Positions 1-13,100 of a DNA stretch of 64,000 nt are shown piece after piece. How positions within the stretch are numbered: position 1 is the first letter of the stretch; every line of letters starts with the position of its first letter. Below the pieces are notes generated by a model that saw nothing but the letters and a program-made list of their open reading frames with translations, was not told the origin of the DNA and made no database searches. Position numbers and translations under genes: made by a program. The DNA is from Pterobdella sp. o SKG-2022 (taxonomy: Eukaryota; Annelida; Clitellata; Hirudinida; Piscicolidae). The stretch lies in NCBI GenBank assembly GCA_964035795.1, contig OZ038320.1, positions 8,702,671 through 8,766,670 of the forward strand, read 5' to 3'.

Positions 1-1107
1 AGTCCTTTCATTAGTCAAATCTACCTTGAGTCATAACTACTGAAATAAGCGTTTTATTTGAATTTTTTACGTACTAGGCTAATTAAGTTATTCATCAGTA
101 ATTATTAAAAAAATTATTTAAAAATTATTCAATAATTTTGATTAAATTATTTATCAATTTATGAGCACCAACCCATTTGTTTGAGAAAGTAGGCAATGGT
201 ATATTCAGAAAGCTTGCCTCCATTGTTTTGCCAATATCTTTCCAAATCTCCACCATTGCAATACTATTGAAAGTTAAAGTTTTGAATATAATTTAACTAA
301 GTTACTTTTTTCATTTTATATAAATATATGCCTTTTTATCAAAAGGTAATTAAATATTTATCTACATTTTTAAACAAATAAAAAAAAATTGGTACCTCTG
401 TCACCATGAAAAGATTTTCAGAAGTTTTCTGCAAAAAATAAATTATAAGTGAATGAAAAGTAAAAAAATAATTGTAATAATTCAAATTGCAATTTATTTA
501 ATTCAACCAAATCTATTTAAATTTATACTATCCATAAAGCAGTATATATTACTTCATAGTGCAAGAGAGATATGAGATTTTTGTGCTTCAAGGACTTTAA
601 ATCCTGAAAAAATAATTTCAATTTCTATGATTGCTCTGTGAAAATATCTCAAAATATAAACTAGAGATCTATGAAGATGCAATGATAAATTTAAATCATT
701 GATAAATAGTTCAATTTCAACTACCTCGAGCACGGCTAATTCCTTGCTCAGTGCAGAAGATATGACGTCTTGTCTTCTGATTTTTCTCACTGCAACTTTT
801 TCTTCTGTCTATTATTATATACACTTATTTAAAACTTTGCTTTAAACTGAGTTCTCTATTTTTTGTCACTTTTTGCTATATATTTTTTCAGTCGAAAAAT
901 CAAGTTGTTTGATAAATAAAAACTTGCCGAGATGTAAAAAATATGCACTATAAATTTTTAAGAATTTTTTAAAAATACAAATTTTAAAAAATGTAAGTTT
1001 CGAATGTGAACCTTTGAATGAACTCCGAGAAAAACCACAGCAAAAGCTCCGTGGCCCAGAATCTTGGGCGACTCAGGCAACATATATTCTCCAAGAGTAG
1101 TTGACAT
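1..1107 (-). CDS. ULK/Atg1-like serine/threonine kinase, N-terminal part (gene runs off the left edge)
   Basis: Autophagy-initiation-type kinase of the ULK/Atg1 family. Exons in transcript order: 1107-1012, 808-725, 603-553, 428-396, 263-173, and possibly a short one at 39-25; junctions keep phase. Exon 1 starts at ATG 1107 and carries the glycine-rich loop ILGHGAFAVVFLG, close to the ULK1/2 loop. Exon 2 has VAVRKI and the C-helix Glu in SKELAVLE. Exon 3 reads LKSLKHKNLISLLHYE, exon 4 NLFMVTE, and exon 5 YCNGGDLERYW followed by YTIAYFLKQM, matching the ULK hinge and helix E. The catalytic loop, activation loop and C-terminal region lie outside the window. Oddity: the residue at the usual VAVK lysine is Arg, with Lys one position later. 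Family assignment is strong; which ULK paralogue is unclear. The 39-25 exon is tentative. Confidence 0.88.
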
Positions 1108-4100
1108 TATGTCGAATTTGTGTATATTTAACAAAGATGTTTGCAAAAAAATTATGGTTTAGGTTAGAGTGGAATGAATCTTTTGTTTCTGTTCAGTTTA
1201 ATAGAAACCATTTACAAGTTAACTTCTTAAAACACAGTCTTTTTAGTCTTTTGTTATATTTATATGAATTAAGTTTCAAATTCGATAGCTTCATTATTTA
1301 AAAAATCTTTTGTTTCACAAGCTTTCAAAATAAACGCGCTTTTATACAAATACGATAGTCAGCTGAGTCGTTCAAAACAATTCTCAGCTGTTGTTTATTA
1401 TTATAATGAGTGATGAAATCTTTTCCAAAATTGATACTTTGTCTTGCTTATTGCTCAATTTCTACGTCTAAACAGTATAAATATAATGTTGTTTTCACAG
1501 TATTTATGAATTACTTGAATTAATTTTGTTTTTTTTGCTCAACCTTATAATATCCATCTTTGATCTTGATAATATGTTCGTGTTTTTTTCATATTTCAAA
1601 TGAAATTTTCCAAATAGTTTGTTTAAAACATGAATTTTTATCAACTGCATGTTTTTTAAGATATTTTAAAGTTAATTTGAAACAAAAGCTTTGACCTATT
1701 AATAGAAACTACTAGGCCTGCTACATGATTGGGCGGTTATTCGCTCTAAATAAATAAGACAAATAAAAACAAAAATAAACTTTCCCATGTTTATCAAAAG
1801 TTGCATTCAAGTATGTAAATGTGAAAATTTATTAAAAAATTGGTCAATATTACGAAAAATGAAGAAGATATTTCTAATATATTGATTAAGCATAGCACGA
1901 ATGTTAGTGTGTTTTGGGCATGTTTGAGGCGTGCTTGGCTTGCATATTATTATGTACCACTGTAGGCTTGGTTGCGTATAATAATGCGATTGAAAACTTT
2001 AAATAGAATTTCATCATACTAATATATTAATAGAATAAAATCGATAAGTTATTGTCCTCGGTCCATTGATCTATTTAATGTTTTTTAAACTTATCAAAAA
2101 CATACACTCTCTTGATCACCCAGGAATAAATTCTAATATTAAAACCATTTCTTTTTGAAAATTTCAAACAAGTTTTGAGTTTTATTGTTTATAATCATTT
2201 TTATAAATTTTTAAAAAGGGCATTAAACATTAAAAATAAATGCATTTTTATTTTGCATCACTAGCCTTTATCCCTTTTGAGGATTTTAACTCGTTTCATT
2301 TATGATGAAATTAGGTCATGCTGGAATTCTTCAAACAAAAATAAGTGTTACAGTTACTTACCTGGCGATAACATAGAAATGTTACATTAAAAATAGGTGA
2401 ATTTCAATTTATATAACACTGCAATTAAGTTTATCAAATCGAACATTAATGTAACTGTGACATCGTAAGAGAAATTTTTCGCATACATTTTTAAAAATTA
2501 AATAAAAAGTTTCATTTGCAAAAAAACTAAAAACAATTAATTCAAAAAATGAAACTTTTATTTAAATAGAGAAATTTTTAAAATGAAAATTTGGTATGTC
2601 GTGGTTGTATATATTAGAAATTATAGTTCCATTGATTTTATAAGTATGGTTATTCTTTCGATTAGTCTTTGTCTAACTTTAAAACAACAATATTTTTGAG
2701 TTAAATGTCCGTCTTATTATGTAACAAGTTTTCATGAACTCTCTAAAACAAGTTTCCATACATTTGAGTTCTCACACGATGTTTTAAAACAGAGTGTCCT
2801 AAAAAAATTTATATATTATATATAATATTAATTATATGACTCATGATAAACTAAACAATTCTTATAAAAAAAAGTATATTTTCACCAAATTACTCAGATT
2901 GAGGAGCATTTAAATCGTATATAAAACAATCAATAGAGGTAATACTAAAACTGCGCTTCAAAAAATCTTAGCGAAAATAATGAATCAGCTACTGAGAAAT
3001 TTCACGAAAACAAGCAATTACGTTTGATTTTAAATTATTCTATCAGACTCCATTAAACTTTAATTAAATACTTCAAAGTTTTCAACGTATGTGTCATATA
3101 TCACTGGATAAAACATAAAAATAATTAAATTCTTCGTAAAAATGCTTGAGAAAAGATAAACTATCAAGACATGTTTGAAAGCTCAATAAAATTTTTAAAA
3201 ACACAATCTCGATAGTAGCACGTATAATAGGAATATTCATAAGACAAGTCGCAACTCGACCTCAATTCTATGGAAACAATCTCACACCTGTCAAAAGGAC
3301 TTTAAACTACGATTTTAATGATTAAAATGAGTTAACGTTGATCGTTTTTCAAACTTACTTATTTATACAACTTACTCAATTATTCTTTCATACTAATTTA
3401 ATAAGTATATAGTATTTATTATATGCGTATATCAAGTGATTTTTAGTGGTTTTACCAATCCACAATGCTTTGTATCTCAAAACCAAGATGAAGCTTGTTA
3501 TAATGCATACCTTTCAGAATTTTTTATGAAGAAATACGCAGCAAAATGAAGTTTCATAAGTAATTCAGTTTGAAGCTTTTAATAATTATGGAAACCACGA
3601 AAATGAAAGGATTGTCACACTAAAACGATTAAATACATACATAATAGTTGTGTTTTCAATTAATTTGTCATTAAAAAATGTTTATTTCACACAACTAGTT
3701 CAGAGTGAACTAAAGATGTGTTTAATTTTTAAAAGTTTCAACTCGATGAAAAGTTTAAGTTTTCAACATCTTTTTCAGCAACTTTAAAGCTTCGAGCAAA
3801 ATCATAAATATTCAATTTTCAGATAATGTAAATTCATCTTACGAAAAGTTTCGTGAAATAAAATAAGCTTCAAAAAGTGTTTTTATTTGAATATCTCAGC
3901 AATAGAAAAGACTATATGATTTAAATTCCAAGTTTTGGATAGTAGACAGCATTCGGTTTCTATAGAGCTGCTTGCATGGAGACAGTCGTTGAGGACCTGA
4001 ATGTCCTGTTATAACACGAGTTTAAATGTTTTAAATTAAGACTGAAACATTTTACTTATGACTTGGAGTTTTGCAAAACTTTGTTGTTATATATAGATTA

Positions 4101-4170
4101 TAGAGCACATAGTTAAGCTTTGAAATAAAGATAATATGGATATTGTCAAAGCTTAATAATTATTGTTGAA
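1108..4170. other. Intergenic region between the divergent kinase and rootletin genes
   Basis: About 3 kb of AT-rich sequence with no long ORF. It should hold the promoters of both flanking genes, which point away from each other, but no individual element could be supported. A short ORF island at 3946-4014 (listed in findings) is open on both strands and may be an orphan exon or chance. Confidence 0.6.
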
Positions 4171-7100
4171 ATGAGTGAAGATTCAAGTCTTAAAATAGAT
4201 AAAGCTATAGAGGTGAGATGATAAATTGCAGCATTTGCATTAATGACTACTGAAACTTATACTTACAAAAATTTAATTGGTTAATTAACACTAAGCTTCT
4301 TCTAAAATTCTTTTTGAAAAAGCATTAAAAACCCAAAAGGATTTTGAGCGGCATATATCAGCTGAAACAAATGAGGAAGATAAAATGGAAAGAGCAGAAG
4401 TTGCACGAAACTTAATGGTGAACAATGTTAAACTGTGGAATGATTTCGAAGATAAGGAAACCGATCTAGAAGATGGCTTTCAAAGTTTTAGTCAAGATAA
4501 ATTGGGAGTTTATGAAGAAAGGCTGAAAGAAAACCAGAAAAAAAGAGTGATGTCAAATAATCGCATGGAGGTTGTTAGTTTAAACACGGATCACTTTTAC
4601 AAGCTCTAATATAATTTGAAGTAAAAATTTAAATGATAAAATATATTTTTGAATGCTTTTGCAGAGAGCAACTCCAACGAGGGGGATGGATTGTGTTTCC
4701 TTCGCAACGAACATCACTCAGTCTTCGTTTGCAAACCCTTTGCCAAATTATCCCACCAATACCACGCAACCCGTTTTAGAAACAAACCAACAAGCAACTT
4801 CAAGTAAATCATCGAAAACTCATTACAGCACGCGACAAACCATTCTGAGGTTTATCATTTATAACTTATTGACCATAATGATATTTTGAGTATTAGAAAG
4901 TTTTATGCTTGACTATAGGTCTTAGGCTTTTGTGTCTATAAGACAATTGCTTAGTCCTTTTTTCAAAAAACTTACAGTAAAGAGATTAAGAAACTGTATA
5001 ACACATGCAACTACACTACATGTTTCAGATCATCAGAATCATCAGACAATGACTTGTCGGGTAGTTCACAGAGCCTCTTGCAGCAGAACAGCCAATTGAG
5101 AAAAGCTTTGATGGAAGGACAACAAGCCTATGAAAGGAAAGTGAAATCTTTTTATGAAGGTCAGCAAAGACAAGCCCTTCTAGTGCAAAAGCTACAAGAA
5201 AAAGTTTTTTCTTTTTATTCACCTTTGTAGCAAGTTTGAAAATATTTTCGAATGTTAGAAATAATGGGTTACAATACTATGCATTGTTTAATTCAAGTTA
5301 AACTTCCCAAAAAACTTTTTGCAGATCTTGTTAAACAGCAAAATTTGCTTCATGAATTTAATCTCAAAGTTAATAAAAAAAATTTATTTGTAGTTGCGAC
5401 AGTACAAAGAGCGTTGTAACAACCTGGAACAACAACTTCGAAAAAGTTGCAGCCTTCGAAGAGATGTGGTATGGGACTACATGACATGATATTAATAAGT
5501 TATATTTTTAAAAGATTTCCATGCAAAATAACTAAATATAATGTAATGCGGTATTTATAAAGCGCTTTTCCTTATAGATCAAAGCGTTTGCTACAAATTT
5601 AATGTAGCGAAAACACACTGTGGAACCCGGTAACTTTAGATAATTAGTCTAATGCTCAAACATTGAGCTATAGGAGCGACAAAATATACACAAATATAAA
5701 TGAAGTTTCAGAAAAAAATTAAGCTAAGAGGTTCACTATAAAAATCTTTTGAAAAGTAGTAATGTTTTTTAATATATTTGAAGCTCATAAGTGAGGAACA
5801 TTCCAGAGAGACTGAAAGGCTGCTGAGTCGCATGGATGAAGAAGTGCAGAGGTTAGTGAAGCAATATAATTAACATTTAAAATATTAGATACAAATTTAA
5901 TAAATCAAAATGATTTCAAAATTTTTTTACATGTTTTGCAGAGCAAAAAATTTGACCCAAATCAACGACCTACTTAAGGACCAAATGGACCAATTACAAG
6001 TTACAAATGCCACTCTTAACTCTGAAGTTCAACGGTTGACAAGACAATTGGAAAGAATGGAAAGGAGAGAAGAAGAATCAAAAATAAAAGAAAATGTCAG
6101 TAATTCAACATTGATAGTTTAATAACTAGTAAACCTTTGGAGATTTCAAAATGTTTAAACAAATAGACTTCAATAAAATGTATTATAAATTCACGCACAG
6201 ACACGCCTCCAGCAACAATCGGACTACAACGAAAAAATACAAAACCTTTCAAGAACAATCTCATCTTTGAAAATGGACCAAGAAGCTTTAAAACTAAACT
6301 TGAACAAAAACCAACTTTTTCTGTCTAATGAACTGCCACAAGCCTTTCTTACTATTCAAAACATGTGCTCTAGTTATTCTGCCAAAGTGAAAACTCTTGA
6401 AGTGAGTATTATATTTATAAATAGATAAAAAACAATGATAATTTTAGTCAATTATTTAGTTAATAAAAAATCTTCTATAATAAAAGGTTTTGGAATGTAA
6501 TTTTTTAGAGACATCTTATGTATCTTTTTTTTACATTATTTGAATAACTTTTTATTTTCAATTTCTTATGAGAAATTTTTGATACAATTTTTGATGACTA
6601 ATGATTTATGATAAGGTTGTACTTATCGAAAATTTTATTTTTTTTTTAAATAAATGTATCAAAAATTGAAAATAAAAAGTTGTTTTTTGAAATGGTTTTT
6701 TATATAAATTTAAGAGAGAACTGGAACTAGAAAGAAGAGAAAACGATAGGCTAATGGAATCACTGAAAAAGAAAAGAGAGGGGGTGGAAGAGGAGAAAAA
6801 AAGAAATGACAGAAGAATGAGCGAGGCCCACGATACGTTGAGATTATAAAATTTTCGAAAAAAAAAATTTTTCTTAAGTGTTTCATGAGTTTTAAAATTT
6901 CTATGTATATATCTAGAATTTATGCTTATTCGTCATTATAATTTTGAGTAATAATATTATAAAAATGTATTCGCAGGCTTAGATCCCACAGTATCACGAT
7001 TGAAACATTGAAAACACAGCTGGCCGACAAAGATAACACTATTGATATCATGAAACTCAAACTAAGTGCTTTACAAAATAAAATGTGTTGTCTTGAAAAC

Positions 7101-10100
7101 TCAAGTTGTTACAAACCCGATAGAAGAAATGGGAGAATAAAAGATGATAAAAGATTCTCAGAAAAACATTTCAATTCGAGTAACAGTGATGAGAATGACG
7201 ATTGTGATGGTAAAGAAAACATCAGTTTCTATGAATATTTCGAAAATGGTGAAGACAGCAGTAGACATAAAAGCCGAAATAAGGACAGTGGAGGTTTAGA
7301 AAAGAGGAACAGATCAAGATACCACAGTCATGATGGGCTTTCCAATGAAACATACAACTATGAAAGAGTGCCTGGGAAGGGTATATCTCGGTCGAGTTCG
7401 CCTTCAAGAAAGATACCAAAGGTGAACCAAATAGCTCACAAGAATAAAAACTCACAAATAAACAGATCGGCTTTTGATATTGTAAATGATAATCGGGGTG
7501 AGAAAGGAGATGATGATGAGGATGATATGGATGCCTTAACCACAACATCTATACTAGCAGTCTTTAGGAGACGACTTCATGACAAGCAGATGGAGGTCAG
7601 TTTATATTGTCATCTTTTATTCTTGCTAAGTTTGTCTTAAAAATATCTTTTTCTAAAAAATTTTGTTTAAAAATTGTTTGAAGCTTTCATAAAAAACGAT
7701 ATTTTATGAAAAGTAGTTGAAAAATATAATAAAAATTTTCAGTTAATGGATTTGAAAAGCGAGCTTTTGAATTCTGGAGAGAAAATATTCTGGTTGGAAG
7801 AAAAAATTTCTAGTTTAGTTGAAGAAAAAAATGAACTGACAGAAAAAATCGAAAACATCAATGAAAGTGTCCAAATGCTGTAAGTTAAAATATTGTGGAA
7901 TAATTGAGTATTTTAGAAATGTATATAAAGTTAAACTTCAATAAAAATAATATTTAAATGAAATGTATTTTGGCGAAACAACAAGCTATTATTCATAATT
8001 ACACAGAACACAACAAAATGAAACAATAAGACATGATAAAGAAGGCAGCGAAAGAAGGGTTGAAAGCTTAGAGATGCAAATAAAAATGCTGGAATCAACA
8101 AAGACTTCAATGCAAAGTCATAACGCAAAAATTGATGAAGAATTTAAAAAAGCCCAAAATGAAATACAACGATTATTAAATGAAACGAGAGCTCATGAGA
8201 ACAAAATATCTGTACTTGCATTGGAAAATGAAAAACTTGTGAAACAAGTTAACGATTGGTGAGAAGTTTTTGAATTTTCGTTGTATTAAAGTTTGAAAAA
8301 AAAGTTGAAATAAAATGAGTTCAGAGTAGAAACTGCGAAAAGCGATTTCAACACATTATGTCGTAGAATAGCCTAAATCAAATAATAAGGTCAACAAACA
8401 CAAAGTGTTTAACAAAAAGACACTAAGATTTTCGTAAGTCTTGCTTATGTGGTCATTTGATATCATGAGCTAGACTTCGTGTTTTTTTTAAAAAATACTT
8501 TGTGTTAGTCAACCTTATGATTTCAACGCTATAATATTATCTTTGTTCTACATATTATAATCTATATTAAATCTATAATATGTACTTTTAAAACATTGTT
8601 GAAACAAAAACTGAAATAAACACCTTCAAATACCTTCCAAAGCAAGCAAAGCATGGTAGCATCAGAACAGCTCAAGTCTCGAGGTGAGTGTGAGTTATTG
8701 AGAGTGAAGGACTTGCTTGATAGAGCTATGGATGAAATCAAAATAACGACGATTGAAAAAGAAAGCTTAGGTTTGTACTGATGATTTTTTTACTGAATTT
8801 TTAATTGATTTTTTTGAAAGTGAGGAGTACTGATACTAAGTTATTAATTTTCAATATGACAAAGTATGTCATGTTTGCTAAACAAATAAGCTTATATTTA
8901 AAAGGATAGTTAATGAAAAAGCTTTATATATGAAAGATGATTTAGCAAGAGAAGAAAAAAAAGAAAAGCAAGTTTTACAAGATGAACTGATGAAGATGAA
9001 AGCTATGATGCAGAAAAAACAAGATATACTAGATCAACTAAACCACGATAAAAATCAACTATCAGGAGCTGTTAAAAAAGTATGTTTAGATTTTGAATTA
9101 TATTATTTCACTCATTTAAGTTCAGTCTTTCATTGTTTTCATTAATTCAACTTCATCATTTCTTTTACTTAAACTTTCGAACTTTGTCAAAAAAGATTTT
9201 GGAGAGTTCCAATGGTATTTTTAATTTTTTTAAATCTTTTATCACAGAGTGAGTTAGAGAAACAGAGTTTGGCGTGCGAGCAAAGTCTGTTGGAAGAGAA
9301 TAGACAGGGTTTGATTGACCAGTTGAATTCTTCAGAGGAAAGCAAAGCTGAACTTTCTAAGAACCTTGCTCGTACGATTAATCTGTTTTTGATTTGATTT
9401 TATTTTTGAAAAATAAATTAATAGATATATTTGGAAGTTTAAAACCATCAAACCAATATTTCTGTAGGGACCGAAGCAGAGCTGAGTGAGATACGTGATG
9501 TTAAAGAAGAATTGAAAGCCAAGTTGCAAAAGACAACCGAAGAAGTAGCCAGACTGAATGAAGTTGTCAGCAATACTAATGATACTGTCAACGATTTTAA
9601 CGACCAGCTTACACAGATTAAAAAGTAGATTAGTGATATTATTAATCCCAAAAGAGATGTGTTTCTTTTGGATTATATTATAAAAACTTTAATCATTTCG
9701 CATTTATGCTTGTGAGCATATAAAATTTTGTAACTTATAAGGTTTGATGTATTTCAATTTTATCTTGAAGAGAAATGGAAGAATTAAATTTGAAAAAAGT
9801 TGAGGTTGAAATAGAGAAAGACACTTTAGTTGGAGAATTGAATGATACAAAGAATGCGCTAAAAGAACTTAATGAGGTTGAAGAATAATAAATGAATAAT
9901 AATAAATAAATAATAAATTTTTTGTTATTTTCATTTTTTCAAGGTGATAGAACTAGCAAACGAACAAAAACGGTTGAGAGAAGAAGAAATGGAAGGGGTG
10001 GAAAACCAACTCAAGTCCTATGAACGGCAGATTGAAGAGGCGAACAAGGAAAAGCATGAAATGGAAAAGAAAATAACAGGATTGAACGGTACATAATTTA

Positions 10101-13100
10101 AATGCACTTTCTATGTATTTGATATTTGATGCATAGTTTTTGATATCAGTAAGATGGAAAACTATTCTAATCAAGGCTATATATATTTTTTTTTTTATTT
10201 TAAAAATGAAAGTTTAGGTAATGCAAAATATAGAGCACTATTTTGATTACTATTGTAAAGACTCAGAAATGTTAACGGCTAAAATTGTTACTTTAAATAT
10301 ATTTATGCAACTACAGCTGATTTGGAAAAGTTGGCCGAAGAACTGAAAAGATCTACTGAAGAATGTGAAAATGAGAAATATGATAAAAAGAAAATGCTGA
10401 AAGATAAAAAAGAAGAAATTGAAAATGTTTTAGAAAGAGCACGTAAAGAAATAGATAACTCTTCCGAGCTTGCTACCATTGAGAAAGTATGGGAATTCAA
10501 TTTAAGTGAAACTAAACAAACGATTGAACACAAAAATCTGTCAAAATGGAAATAAACACGAAAAAATAATATTCAATGTTTTATTAATTCTCTTTTCGTA
10601 ATTTTTCAACTAGGAACGACTGGTTGAAGAGTACGAAAAAAAAGAAAGTGAATGGTTAGAGAAGATAGAAATCCTTAAAAAGGATGGTGACACGAAGCTA
10701 AGAAGTGTGGAGGAAAGCTGGAGAGAAGACGTGGCCAGAGTGAAGAAGAACATGCAGTTGCAACTTTTTCAAGCTGAAAAAGAACGACAAGAGGTTCATT
10801 ATTATCATTAAAAAGAGTTGGTTAAATTAATGTTTCAATTATATGAATAAAAGCTGTTGGACAAAAACGAAGAAGACAGAACAAATCTTGTTGGAAAGCT
10901 AACATCCCTCAAACGGGATTTGACTGTGCAACAGGTTTTGTTGATAAAGTTAATAATCTTTACACATAAATGTTTCATTAAAAATCAATATCAAGACGAA
11001 TGATTTGAATCTAGTTTTAAAAACTAATTGACAGACGTCTGACAGAAAATACAAAGCTGAAATGGAGGGGTTGCTGAGGGGAGAAAAAGGAAAGGTTGAT
11101 GCTCTCCAAAACGAAATTGAACGATCTAAAAAACAAGCCGCACAAGACAGGTTCAATAATGCTATTCAAGCCTCGATTGAAGCATTACCAAAAAACATTT
11201 TCGATAGTCTATGGAGAATTCAAGTTTATAAGTATAACCAAAAGCTAAAAATGGAGCTACAGTTACTTCTAGAAATCCGAATAAAAACTTAAGTTTTTAT
11301 ATTAAAAGTAAATAATTCTAAAAAAATAAAACTTCATAAAAATCTACATTTGAACCTCGTTACAACTATTCAGGGAAATGGTGATGTCTGAGTTAGAAGG
11401 CCTGAGAAACAGATTGAAAGAAGGCGCTATGGAGTTTGATGCTATTGCTAACGACAACAGCCTTTTGAAACAACAGTTAAAAACTGCGTCTGACCGCATT
11501 AGTTCTCTGTTGGTTGAAATCAGAGAAACCAGAGAACGTCTAATGAGTGGTTAGTACAGAACTAAAATTAGTTCTTATGGATGAATAACTAGTAGGAAAA
11601 AATTTCGAATTGAATAAAATCAGTAATTTTATCACAAAACAATTAATGTCTAACAATTATTAGAAGAAGGAAATAAAGAACGCTTGGAAAAAGAACTAAT
11701 GGTGACCAAAGGACTTTTGAACGAAACTGAATGTGAAAGAGATGTGCTACAAAACTCTTTGAAAGAAACCAGACAAGCATTGAAGGCTTTAGAAAAACAA
11801 AAGCTGGTCATGAATAGAACAGCCATTGAAAACGACAATAGAATTCGAAGTATTTTTATTTTAATTGCTGTTTAATTAATAAGTTTTTATTAAAGCTATA
11901 AAGTAGTGCTTTAAACAATAGTTATTTCTAAATACTGTACAAAATTATCAAAACAGCATTGGAAGTGGCCAAGGCAGAAACTGAAAGGGAGAATGAAATC
12001 TTAAGAGGGAAGATGGTGCTGACAGAAACTCAATGGAAAGACTGCAAAAAGTTGAACCATGAAATATGTAAAAATATGAAGATTACTGAGTTGGATAAAC
12101 AAAAAGTAAGTTGAGAGAGTAAAAAAACAAATAGATAAGTTTTTTAATTATGAAAAAATATTTGAAGTTGAAAGGAAATAATATATTATTATTATTATTT
12201 CAAATATAAAAGTTGGAGCAGACAGTAGCCGAGTATGAAATAGAGCTCGAAAAGAGAGAAAGACTCATAGAAGAAATCAAAGAAGAGATTGACAGACTTA
12301 AAAATCAAGTTATTTATGAAATATTTTACAATTAACATAATTAAATTATAAAATTTTGAATTTTATTAAATGAAAAAGATGAAAATAATTCCAATTGTTA
12401 GCTTGAAGAAGGTGTGAAGATGAAGGAAAATTTTGCGAAGGAGATCGAAGTGTTAGGAAAACGAACCAAAGATTTAGAAATATTTCTGGCTACGAAAGAA
12501 TCAGATTTGAAAAACACTAAAATAGAAAAACAGAAACTTGAAAAAAGTTTCGAAAAAGAAAAATCAAAATCAGACAAATTCATAGAAACAATACAATCAG
12601 ATATGACTTTGGTACAAGAAGATCGAAAAAAGTTGGAAAACGAAAGAAGTGAATTAATTAAAGAGAATGAAATCATCAGGGAATTTTTAGAGAAACTTGT
12701 GGAGGGTATTGAAAAAAAATTGCATATATCGAGAGAAAATGGATGTGGACCACCAGGTAAAATTTCAGTTTTTAAAATTTCTATAAATATCACGTCTAAA
12801 ATTTCAAAACTTTCTATGCTCTTCTATACTAACATTTGATACTGAGATCAAGTAAAATTCAATTTTGTTTCGTAGCAGTACACAAAGTAACGGAGACTTC
12901 TCCATCATCCTCATTATCGATAAGTGACATCAGTTTTCAAGTATCAAGCACTTTTCAACTGGTTAAAGAGTTTTCTCAATGGGCCTATGATGTGGAGCAA
13001 GAAAAAGTACTTATGCTCTACAAAATTGTAGTTTATCGAAACACCATTATTCTTATGATAATTAATAATAATGATCATTTCATTTGTATTCAAAAAATAA

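Noticed and set aside
7222..7548. His/Cys-rich minus-strand ORF opposite rootletin exon 10
   Set aside because: It is the antisense shadow of the Asp/Ser-rich exon; no start context or splice support.
12398..12793. 131-codon minus-strand ORF opposite rootletin exon 27
   Set aside because: Antisense of a Lys/Glu-rich coiled coil gives Phe/Ser-rich ORFs; this explains it fully.
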